Shown here piece by piece: positions 1-4,916 of a stretch of DNA of 5,830 nt. The stretch spans positions 1 to 5,830 of the forward strand of contig WLLZ01000108.1 of the NCBI GenBank assembly GCA_009700485.1, read 5' to 3'. This DNA is from Actinomycetota bacterium (GTDB taxonomy: Bacteria > Actinomycetota > Actinomycetes > S36-B12). Position 1 is the first letter of the stretch. Each line of letters starts with the position of its first letter. The position numbers were made by a program, and so were the translations under genes. The notes beneath the pieces are model-generated. The model ran no database searches. It was not told where the DNA came from and saw only the letters and a program-made list of their open reading frames with translations.

Positions 1-311
1 CTCGTCGGGATGGCAATTGCCCATTCCACAAGGTGAATGGCCTTGGACTCATTCCACCAATCAATTTTAACGACGTAGCTACCGGAGTTCTGCGCGAAGG
101 CTAGGCATACGTCCTTGCCATCCTTGACCTCGACGTTGCCACGGAAATCTACAGCCACTCGGCTGTGCACGTTGGGAGAGCACCACACGGTGCCGTCGAG
201 ATCAGCGATGCTAGTGGCCTGCTCGGAGTTGCTTGCGCATGCGGTGAGTGCGAGGGCGCTGGTGAGCACGCCCACTGCAACAAAGCTATGTCTAAGAATT
301 CTTACATGCAT
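1..311 (-). CDS. Small lipoprotein of unknown function (partial, C-terminus off the left edge)
   Basis: Reading the minus strand from ATG at 311-309 gives 103 open codons to the window edge. The N-terminus is a lipoprotein signal: basic residues (R4, R7, H8), a hydrophobic stretch to about residue 22, and lipobox LTAC with Cys25 as the predicted lipidated residue. AGGAAGG (minus strand, 325-319) lies 7 nt before the ATG and fixes the start. The next ATG (307) is followed at once by a stop in its own frame. The mature part begins with a short polar linker, then LDGTVWCSP (38-46) and VAVDFRGN (52-59), a beta-strand-like pattern. The L-x-G-T-x-W start resembles small lipocalin-like or META-type secreted domains, but this is only a resemblance and I do not recognise the family. 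Cys44 and Cys69 could form a disulfide outside the cell. It is divergent from the Lcl-domain lipoprotein at 697. Confidence 0.8.
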   Translation of the reverse strand, partial: MHVRILRHSFVAVGVLTSALALTACASNSEQATSIADLDGTVWCSPNVHSRVAVDFRGNVEVKDGKDVCLAFAQNSGSYVVKIDWWNESKAIHLVEWAIAIPT

Positions 312-349
312 GGTGTTGCCTTCCTAAGAAGTTTGTGAAGTGTAAATCG

Positions 350-355
350 AATATA
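350..355 (-). promoter_or_regulatory. Possible -10 element for the left lipoprotein gene
   Basis: The minus strand reads TATATT here, 39 nt upstream of the ATG at 311, inside an A/T-rich block (about 336-380) that stands out from the GC-rich surroundings. TATATT matches the TATAAT consensus at five of six positions. No convincing -35 hexamer lies 16-18 nt further upstream, so this is only a candidate. Confidence 0.3.
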
Positions 356-568
356 CCTTAAAAATCACTTTTGTATTTACGGATCAACGCGAGATGGTGA
401 GGGCGGCGGCGAGCGTCCTGATCCGATGAAACCACCAAAAGCGTTGTTGATTTCGAAGCTGACGTCTATCGGCGGCGCATCGGTCGATTCATCCGGACGG
501 GCCAAGGAAATTTTGAGTTAGATCTAGAATTTACTAAGTAATCAAGGTGAATTTGTTTTGGAAATAAC

Positions 569-590
569 AGCCTGCTGGTGTCAGCAGGTT
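569..590. repeat. Inverted repeat / hairpin upstream of the Lcl-domain gene
   Basis: CCTGCTG (571-577) and CAGCAGG (582-588) are perfect 7-bp arms around a GTGT loop. One G-T and one A-T pair (570/589, 569/590) extend the stem to 9 bp. It is not followed by a T-run on either strand, so it is a poor intrinsic terminator. Its place about 107 nt before the start at 697 would suit an operator or an element in the 5' leader. No function can be read from the sequence. Confidence 0.5.
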
Positions 591-696
591 CAACTAACTG
601 TGACTGAATTTCGTTAGGATTGTCGAGATTGGTCCTCCAATGACGAGTTGTGGGACGAGGTGCTCGAAGACATAAGTGAAAAAGGGAAGGTAAGAA

Positions 697-1521
697 ATGC
701 GAGTATGGCGTCAGCAGAAACTTCTGGGGGCTTTTGTTGTATCCGCTCTTTTACTTAGTGGGTGCAGTTTGGGATCAGCTGAGTCTGCAAGCCCGGCTGC
801 AGCCACGCCAGCGGCAGAGTCTGCGGCCCCTGCGGCGTCTGCGGCGTCTGCGGCAGCAGTCGAGACCGCCGGTGACTACAAGATTGGTGATGCCGGTCCC
901 GGTGGTGGGATCGTGTTCTATGACGCGGGCTCTGTCCAACCATGGGGGAGGTACCTGGAGGCTGCACCGGCGAAATGGTTTCGGGGAGATGACCCGAGTG
1001 ACTTGTACTGCGACGAGTTTGAAGAGGCTGTTGAATTTACTGTTGAGGAAGCTATCGAAGCGGGTGTGGCTGGTGCGGGAGAAAAAAGTGATTTGCTAAA
1101 TCACTGTTCAAGATTCGTCTTTGAGGGAGACGACCCCAAGCAGCAGTGGTGTGGCGGTCCGGAATTGAATAATTGGAATTGGGATGTTGCGGGGACGAAG
1201 GAATCGATAGGGGCGGGTGCGGCGAACACTGAGTTGATCGCTGTTGCGTGCGGGGCGGGTGCGGCGAACACAGCGCGCGCATATGACGGTGGTGGGAAGA
1301 CCGATTGGTTCTTGCCCTCCAAGGATGAGTTGAACGCTTTGCATGAGCAGCGAGACATGGTTGGCGGGTTTGGGGCTGATAACTACTGGAGTTCTTCGCA
1401 GTACGATGCGGTCAACGCGTGGAACCAGTACTTCCCCGATGGGAATCAGTACAACTACAACGAGTTCACCGGCCGGGAAAATCCTCCAGCATACGGCGTC
1501 CGTCCGGTCCGGGCTTTTTAA
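697..1521 (+). CDS. Lipoprotein with C-terminal Lcl/DUF1566-type (C-type-lectin-like) domain
   Basis: The 274-residue protein starts with a lipoprotein signal peptide (basic R2, R5, K8; hydrophobic 9-20; lipobox LSGC, Cys23). An Ala/Ser/Pro linker of low complexity follows (about 24-57), suited to holding a domain away from the membrane. The folded part opens with YKIGDAGPGGGIVFYDAG (61-78) and GRYLEAAP (84-91). It continues with KTDWFLPSKDELNAL (201-215) and NYWSSS (229-234), and ends in YGVRPVRAF (266-274). These are hallmarks of the Lcl C-terminal / DUF1566 domain, known from Legionella collagen-like adhesin and many bacterial surface proteins. Ligand binding or adhesion is inferred. GGGAAGG (684-690) lies 6 nt before the ATG. 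The last 46 residues hold 7 Asn and 6 Tyr, as in Lcl-type targets of diversity-generating retroelements. Four cysteines (105, 137, 152, 185) could form disulfides. The ligand is unknown. Confidence 0.87.
   Translation: MRVWRQQKLLGAFVVSALLLSGCSLGSAESASPAAATPAAESAAPAASAASAAAVETAGDYKIGDAGPGGGIVFYDAGSVQPWGRYLEAAPAKWFRGDDPSDLYCDEFEEAVEFTVEEAIEAGVAGAGEKSDLLNHCSRFVFEGDDPKQQWCGGPELNNWNWDVAGTKESIGAGAANTELIAVACGAGAANTARAYDGGGKTDWFLPSKDELNALHEQRDMVGGFGADNYWSSSQYDAVNAWNQYFPDGNQYNYNEFTGRENPPAYGVRPVRAF
1210..1271 (+). repeat. 20-bp direct repeat inside the Lcl-domain gene
   Basis: The same 20 bases, starting GGGGCGGGTG, occur at 1210-1229 and 1252-1271. They are offset by 42 bp, so the reading frame is kept. 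Each copy encodes G-A-G-A-A-N-T (residues 172-178 and 186-192). The intervening DNA is not repeated, so this is not a simple tandem duplication. It may reflect gene conversion or chance retention of a favoured motif. Confidence 0.75.
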
Positions 1522-1677
1522 ATATTCCCCTATTTGCTTTCAAAGTGTTTCGTAGCACTCGCACCGTGGTGGCGGTCGAAAATAAGCACACCGCTCAGCG
1601 TCGTCGGGGATGGACCCGTCGTTGGTGAGATTGTCTCTTGGTGGCGATGATGCCACTGTCCTCATGGTCAAGTAGGG

Positions 1678-1742
1678 CGGTACGCCTTTCCCACCGGGGC
1701 TAGGAGGAGCACCTCGCCGAGCTCGGCATTGAAGTGGATCAC
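1678..1742 (+). pseudogene. Decayed fragment of an IS6-family transposase
   Basis: The frame of 1686-1742 reads LSHRG, stop (TAG at 1701-1703), then EEHLAELGIEVDH. From memory this lines up without gaps with the N-terminal helix-turn-helix region of IS6-family transposases, for example IS26 ISYRELQEMLAERGVNVDH, with 10 of 19 positions identical. Just upstream, CGG TAC GCC (1678-1686) encodes R-Y-A in another frame. In the family a [RK]-Y-[AG] sequence directly precedes the LSYR motif, so a one-base deletion near 1686 would join the two parts. The match stops after the conserved Asp-His. The catalytic DDE region and terminal inverted repeats are absent. The fragment lies in the convergent gap, 18 bp from the 3' end of the papain-like gene. 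The match is short, so a database search is needed to settle it. Confidence 0.55.
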
Positions 1743-1760
1743 GGCAGTCCGCGGCGCGCG

Positions 1761-3659
1761 CTACTCCTCTACTTCTGCGACTTTGTCGGTCTCGTCGCTG
1801 CCACCGGTGTTGTCGTCGGCGCTGTCGTCGCTGCTACCGGTATCGCTGCCACCGGTGTTGTCGTCGGCGCTGTCGTCGCTGCCACCGGTGTTGTCGTCGG
1901 CGCTGTCGTCGCTGCCACCGGTGTTGTCGTCGGCGCTGTCGTCGCTGCCACCGGTATCGCTGCCGTTGTCGTCGCCGTTGTCATCGCCGCTGTTGTTGTT
2001 GCCCTCGTAAGCTTCGCCCGCCTCGTTCAATTCCTTTAACCATGAAAGTTCCCCTTCATCGACTTCTTCGGGCGCTACCTCCTCCTCGGTCACCTCGAAA
2101 TAACCCAGTTCACCATCTTCACCTAGTTGGAATTCGGCCTGGATCTCCGTGACGGCGCCACTCTCGGATTCATCAGAGAGTGGGAACTCTCCGATGAGCC
2201 GATCGTCTTCGTCGAAAAAGCCGATTTCGGCTACCCCATTTTCAAAGGGCAGCACGCGCATGTTGACACCATCGGGTAAGGGGAAGTTGGCGCTATTAAG
2301 TCCGTTGGCCACATTTACCGCGGCGCTGGTGGCAGCTGCCCGCTTCAGGTCGAGAGCGCCATCGCGGGCCACGTCAAAAACAATGGCGCCCTGGTCATCA
2401 TCAATGGCACGGAGGGTGACCCGCGGACTGGTTGGGTCATCGATTGACATTGTCACCGGAATCGGCGCGGTTTCGTCGCCTTGCCGTGCAATCTCCGCCG
2501 CAAAAGGTCCCACCTGGTCGCGGTCGATAGTCATTGACATCCAGTTACCCAGCAGCACAGGTGAGGAGCCAACGGTTGATCGGATGTTGACGCCGGCCGG
2601 CAGAACCACGCTCGAATCTCGAGTGTCGTAGACCTTGCCATCTATGGTGAGGAGAACCCCCAAGCGTGCATCAGGATCAGGCGACGTGAGCATTAGTTGC
2701 GAAGTTTTTCCGCCGCCCTTCTTGTCCGTGAAGGGAGCAGGGAATGGGGTCTGCAGGCGGCTTTCCATGGGGGTTAATTCGATGGTCCCGATACCACCCT
2801 CCCAACCGTTGGTCGGCGCCTGCGGATTGGTCGAGCCCGCGCCGTAGGACCACCGCTCTGACCGGGGATCGATCATGATGCGCTGCACGGTGCCCGGGTA
2901 GTTGTTGTCGTAGACATGGATCGCGATCAAGTCACCCTCATTGGTGACCGCAATGGGGGTTAGCGCGTGCCCGCCATCAGGGGCATAGATACCCATCGTG
3001 TAGCCAGCTCCGCTCTTGAGTCCGAGGGCGAGTTCGGCGGCAATTTGTGACGGCTCCTTTTTGTGGAAAGCCTGGTACGCACGCTGAACTGGTTCGACGT
3101 TCTGCGTCGCAAACCAGTATTCGATGGTGCCGGAAACCACGGGGTTGTCTTGCGCCAAATCGAAGGTGGTTTTCGCAGCTGGGTCGAAGTCCGAAGGGGC
3201 GAGGTAGCCGCCATGAATCAACTCTGACGTGACGGCCATGCCCTCGCAGTGCCCCCCGGACATGGACTCATTGACCTGATCTACCCACTGCTGGGCGGCC
3301 GGATAGAGCACGCATTCGTTGCCTGAACCGGATGCGCAGACTTTATTGCGGCCAAACATCGCGATCAGGTCGGTTGCGCCCAGGTTGCCGGCCCCTCCCC
3401 AGTTCTCGAAGCTGAAGCCGTCAACCGCTGGGTTGAAGCCGGCGTAGCTGCAAGATCCGGAGTCCTGTCCCGTGCAGTCAGGAAGGCCGTAACTATTGGA
3501 AGATTCGCCAGCACTACCTTCTTTGCTGTCGGCGAGTACCGACTGCTCCGTTGGCGCCACAACCACGGCTGATTCCTGGGCAGTGGATCCGCAGGCGGTT
3601 AGGGCAAAGCCCAGCAGGGCGACAAGGGCGGCTCGCGTGGCAAAAGTTGATATCTTCAC
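1761..3659 (-). CDS. Papain-like cysteine-peptidase-type lipoprotein with acidic repeat tail
   Basis: The 632-residue protein starts at GTG 3659-3657; the codon directly upstream is an in-frame TGA, so no longer start is possible. The signal peptide ends in lipobox LTAC (Cys23), and a Ser/Glu/Gly linker follows. The globular part contains DGFSFENWGG (80-89), GGHCEGMAVTSELI (135-148), GGHALTPIAV (229-238) and HVYDNNYPG (248-256). Cys138, His231 and Asp251 are in the order expected for a papain-like Cys-His-Asp/Asn triad. I recall similar GHCxGM...GHALxPxxV...VYDxNYPG proteins among uncharacterised secreted bacterial proteins. Peptidase or transferase activity is inferred, not shown. Cys61/Cys70 and Cys108/Cys116 could pair as disulfides. 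Residues 320-525 look like beta-rich modules, and an acidic region (522-552) leads to a Gly/Ser/Asp/Asn tail with 11-residue repeats (568-621). No clear Shine-Dalgarno precedes the start, so leaderless or structured-leader translation is possible. Confidence 0.82.
   Translation of the reverse strand: MKISTFATRAALVALLGFALTACGSTAQESAVVVAPTEQSVLADSKEGSAGESSNSYGLPDCTGQDSGSCSYAGFNPAVDGFSFENWGGAGNLGATDLIAMFGRNKVCASGSGNECVLYPAAQQWVDQVNESMSGGHCEGMAVTSELIHGGYLAPSDFDPAAKTTFDLAQDNPVVSGTIEYWFATQNVEPVQRAYQAFHKKEPSQIAAELALGLKSGAGYTMGIYAPDGGHALTPIAVTNEGDLIAIHVYDNNYPGTVQRIMIDPRSERWSYGAGSTNPQAPTNGWEGGIGTIELTPMESRLQTPFPAPFTDKKGGGKTSQLMLTSPDPDARLGVLLTIDGKVYDTRDSSVVLPAGVNIRSTVGSSPVLLGNWMSMTIDRDQVGPFAAEIARQGDETAPIPVTMSIDDPTSPRVTLRAIDDDQGAIVFDVARDGALDLKRAAATSAAVNVANGLNSANFPLPDGVNMRVLPFENGVAEIGFFDEDDRLIGEFPLSDESESGAVTEIQAEFQLGEDGELGYFEVTEEEVAPEEVDEGELSWLKELNEAGEAYEGNNNSGDDNGDDNGSDTGGSDDSADDNTGGSDDSADDNTGGSDDSADDNTGGSDTGSSDDSADDNTGGSDETDKVAEVEE
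1797..1958 (-). repeat. 33-bp tandem repeats encoding the acidic tail
   Basis: Four identical 33-bp units lie at 1797-1829, 1845-1877, 1878-1910 and 1911-1943. A 15-bp variant unit sits between the first and second (1830-1844), and a near-identical 15-bp piece (1944-1958) borders the array; the two differ at one base. In the gene's frame each full unit encodes D-D-S-A-D-D-N-T-G-G-S, giving residues 568-621. The flank at 1959-2006 carries related but diverged GGC/GAC/AAC-type codons. Perfect identity at DNA level points to recent slippage or unequal recombination. Unit length is a multiple of three, so copy-number change keeps the frame and alters only tail length. Confidence 0.93.
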
Positions 3660-3681
3660 TCAATGACTTTAAGCGAAACTT

Positions 3682-3698
3682 CCACTTCGAGCAAGTGG
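3682..3698. repeat. Inverted repeat just upstream of the papain-like gene
   Basis: CCACTT (3682-3687) and AAGTGG (3693-3698) are perfect arms around a 5-nt loop. The near edge is 22 bp upstream of the GTG start, a fitting place for a repressor operator or a hairpin controlling translation of a gene that lacks a clear Shine-Dalgarno site. Confidence 0.5.
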
Positions 3699-3702
3699 CG
3701 GC

Positions 3703-3719
3703 GCGGGGGGTAGCCCCGC
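3703..3719. repeat. GC-rich inverted repeat in the same leader
   Basis: GCGGGG (3703-3708) and CCCCGC (3714-3719) form a perfect 6-bp stem of G-C pairs with a 5-nt loop, 4 bp from the neighbouring hairpin at 3682-3698. The two could stack as adjacent hairpins in RNA. There is no T-run after either, so they do not look like a terminator. Confidence 0.5.
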
Positions 3720-3766
3720 TGATGCCAGTGCGCTATGGGCAACTTGGTCGCCACCGTGATGGGGGT

Positions 3767-3791
3767 GCAACCCTTGCCGGTACCAGGTTGC
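3767..3791. repeat. Inverted repeat with GGTACC loop
   Basis: GCAACC (3767-3772) pairs with GGTTGC (3786-3791), and the 13-nt loop contains the self-complementary GGTACC (3779-3784). On the minus strand the downstream hairpin arm is followed by a C-rich run that could pair with G-rich parts further along, but no single fold is clearly favoured by eye. Confidence 0.4.
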
Positions 3792-3803
3792 CTCCTCCGG
3801 TGA

Positions 3804-3840
3804 ATGTGATGGTGCAGCCTGGCTTATCGCCCGATCACAT
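3804..3840. repeat. Inverted repeat ATGTGAT...ATCACAT
   Basis: Perfect 7-bp arms at 3804-3810 and 3834-3840 are separated by 23 nt. The arms contain TGTGA/TCACA half-sites as used by CRP/FNR-type regulators, but the spacing is far longer than the 6 bp of a CRP site, so an RNA stem or two separate half-sites is more likely. Confidence 0.4.
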
Positions 3841-3922
3841 GGAGGTTCCAACCTATTGGCCGAACCCCAACTCCCTAATGGTTCATTGTTGTTTGATCCA
3901 TTTTTGTTTAATCCAATGCTGT

Positions 3923-3940
3923 GGGGCTGGTGCTCACCCC
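3923..3940 (-). terminator. Weak terminator-like hairpin after the VanX-like gene
   Basis: GGGG and CCCC arms (4 bp) enclose a 10-nt loop, 35 bp past the stop codon of the VanX-like gene. The stem is short and no T-run follows on the minus strand, so it would be an inefficient intrinsic terminator at best. Readthrough into the downstream papain-like gene remains possible. Confidence 0.2.
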
Positions 3941-3975
3941 GAATCGCCTCACCATTTTCCGGCGATTGCCATCGA

Positions 3976-4734
3976 TCACTGGATGGGCGAATCGAAGTAG
4001 GTTTGCGGGAAGGGCTCGTTGGTGAGCGTGTAGTGCCACCACTCCTCAGGAAGGTTCACGAAGCCAGCAGCCTCCATCGCGGACACGAGCAGTTTCCGAT
4101 TGTCCATCTGCTCCGCCGTGATGTCTAGACTCGCAGTCGCCGCGAGCGGGTCGAAGCAGTCGAAGCCGGTGCCCATGTCGATGGAGGTATCGGCAAACCT
4201 GACGCCGGCGGCTGCGGCGCAGTCAACTATGGGATCTCCCACGACCCACTTCGCACTGGCTGCCGACCCGAGTGGCACGAGAGTGACATCGACCGTCGAC
4301 CCCCGGCTGTGCCCGCTCTTTGCCGCGATCAGACCCATGGGAAAGAGTTGGTCCTTCGCGAGGCGCGGATAGAACTCGCCGCGCGTGACATCATCACCGG
4401 GGTCCTTGGCCCACTCCACGAAATCGGTGACTGCCCGCTGGGGGCGGTAGCAGTCGTAGACCTTGAGTGAGTAGCCATTGACCTTGACGTCGGCCTGCAC
4501 TCCTGCCAGGGCCTGCACCGCTTCATTGGTGAGCCAGCACTCGGGTATGTCGTACCCGGTGACAGGCCGTCCCATGAAGTTGTGCTCTCCGCTGTAGCGG
4601 ATCTCTTGCACGATGTCAGGTGCAACGTCGGAGAGCCGGGTGAATCCTGCGGGCGGCTCGGCCGTCTGGCTGCTGCATGCGCTGAGGGCGAGTACGGCAG
4701 CCGCCGCCGTGAGGGTTCGGGCAATGACTGTCAT
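3976..4734 (-). CDS. VanX-like D-Ala-D-Ala dipeptidase (family M15D), lipoprotein
   Basis: Zinc dipeptidase of the VanX/DdpX type, which cleaves D-alanyl-D-alanine. Using ATG 4734-4732 the protein has 252 residues. AGGA (minus strand, 4745-4742) lies 7 nt upstream, and the signal peptide then begins properly. An upstream in-frame GTG (4773) would add 13 non-signal-like residues. Lipobox LSAC gives Cys20 as the anchor. Key motifs are YDCYRP (Arg97), SGHSRGSTVD (zinc ligands His142 and Asp149) and EEWWHY (catalytic Glu231, zinc ligand His234). The spacings Arg97-His142 (45), His142-Asp149 (7) and Glu231-His234 (3) equal those in VanX (R71, H116, D123, E181, H184), so the active site appears complete. 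Classical VanX is cytoplasmic, whereas this one is predicted to sit outside the membrane. With no vanS/R/H/A genes nearby, peptidoglycan-fragment turnover or nutrition fits better than glycopeptide resistance. It is divergent from the TAP-like gene. Confidence 0.93.
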   Translation of the reverse strand: MTVIARTLTAAAAVLALSACSSQTAEPPAGFTRLSDVAPDIVQEIRYSGEHNFMGRPVTGYDIPECWLTNEAVQALAGVQADVKVNGYSLKVYDCYRPQRAVTDFVEWAKDPGDDVTRGEFYPRLAKDQLFPMGLIAAKSGHSRGSTVDVTLVPLGSAASAKWVVGDPIVDCAAAAGVRFADTSIDMGTGFDCFDPLAATASLDITAEQMDNRKLLVSAMEAAGFVNLPEEWWHYTLTNEPFPQTYFDSPIQ

Positions 4735-4916
4735 AGGGACATCCTGCACGCCTGCCTCGCTGAGCGCCAGCACGTCGCGCTGCGCTAGCGGGCAGGTTCG
4801 TCAACTGGGGGATTCCGAGCATTTTTTAGGCCTCGATATGTAATAGTTGCGCGGTGCTCGCCGGCGGGCGAACGAGGTCGCGGGCGATACCCAAAAGGGA
4901 AAGCGAGGTCCGATTC
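4735..4916. promoter_or_regulatory. Divergent promoter region between VanX-like and TAP-like genes
   Basis: This 182-bp gap must hold the promoters of two genes transcribed away from each other. It carries the Shine-Dalgarno sites AGGA (minus, 4745-4742) and GAGG (plus, 4905-4908). An A/T-rich patch at 4821-4847 includes TGTAAT (plus, 4839-4844), a five-of-six match to a -10 box, without a recognisable -35. TTGACG on the minus strand (4804-4799) resembles a -35 but has no -10 at the right distance. Exact promoters cannot be assigned. Confidence 0.4.

Larger units (their letters stand above)
312..696. other. Divergent intergenic region, 385 bp, no recognised gene
   Basis: This gap separates the minus-strand lipoprotein (start 311) from the plus-strand lipoprotein (start 697) and should hold promoters for both. 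It contains the Shine-Dalgarno site of each gene, an A/T-rich stretch at 336-380, a second A/T-rich stretch at about 506-568, and a perfect hairpin at 571-588. A 42-codon minus-strand reading frame (505-377, TTG start) and a 31-codon plus-strand frame (426-521) exist, but neither has a ribosome binding site. TAGAAT at 525-530 on the plus strand resembles a -10 box but lacks a matching -35. Confidence 0.6.
3660..3975 (-). other. Gap of 316 bp, hairpin-rich possible leader of the papain-like gene
   Basis: This lies between the stop of the VanX-like gene (3976) and the GTG start at 3659. I find no convincing gene. The half next to the start holds four inverted repeats: 3804-3840 (7-bp arms, 23-nt loop), 3767-3791 (6-bp arms), 3703-3719 (6-bp GC arms) and 3682-3698 (6-bp arms). 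If transcription starts upstream of 3840 these would fold in the leader RNA. The half next to the VanX-like gene contains a weak terminator-like hairpin and A/T-rich DNA (about 3877-3915) that could host a promoter. I compared it by eye with cobalamin, SAM, fluoride and ydaO riboswitch cores and saw no convincing match. Confidence 0.5.

Noticed and set aside
426..521. 31-codon plus-strand frame starting MKPPKALLIS
   Set aside because: No ribosome binding site, no recognisable motif, and it overlaps another equally weak frame on the opposite strand.
1797..1958. CRISPR-like array
   Set aside because: The repeats are directly abutting with no unique spacers, their length is a multiple of three, and they lie in frame inside a coding sequence. 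No cas genes are present.
1734..2039. Hydrophobic plus-strand frame rich in Val/Ala/Thr/Gly repeats, resembling a membrane or antifreeze-like protein
   Set aside because: It is the antisense translation of the 33-bp repeat tail of the minus-strand lipoprotein. That gene has a signal peptide and recognisable motifs, while this frame has no ribosome binding site.
3804..3840. CRP/FNR binding site (TGTGA...TCACA)
   Set aside because: The half-sites are separated by far more than the 6 bp these regulators need. It was kept only as an inverted repeat.
3781..3840. Cobalamin-riboswitch B12-box-like AAGCCAGG on the minus strand
   Set aside because: Only a short part of the box matches, it lies at the 5' side of the leader instead of the 3' side, and the rest of the conserved core is missing.
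3551..4128. Plus-strand frames covering the gap upstream of the papain-like gene
   Set aside because: They overlap confident minus-strand genes at both ends, have no ribosome binding sites, and translate to Pro/Arg/His-rich sequence without motifs.
3976..4734. Vancomycin-resistance vanX
   Set aside because: The active site matches, but the lipoprotein signal and absence of vanH/vanA/vanR/vanS neighbours do not support a resistance role, so no vanX symbol was given.
3976..4773. Longer VanX-like protein from GTG at 4773
   Set aside because: It would place 13 non-basic, non-hydrophobic residues before the signal peptide. ATG 4734 has AGGA at 7 nt and a normal lipoprotein signal.
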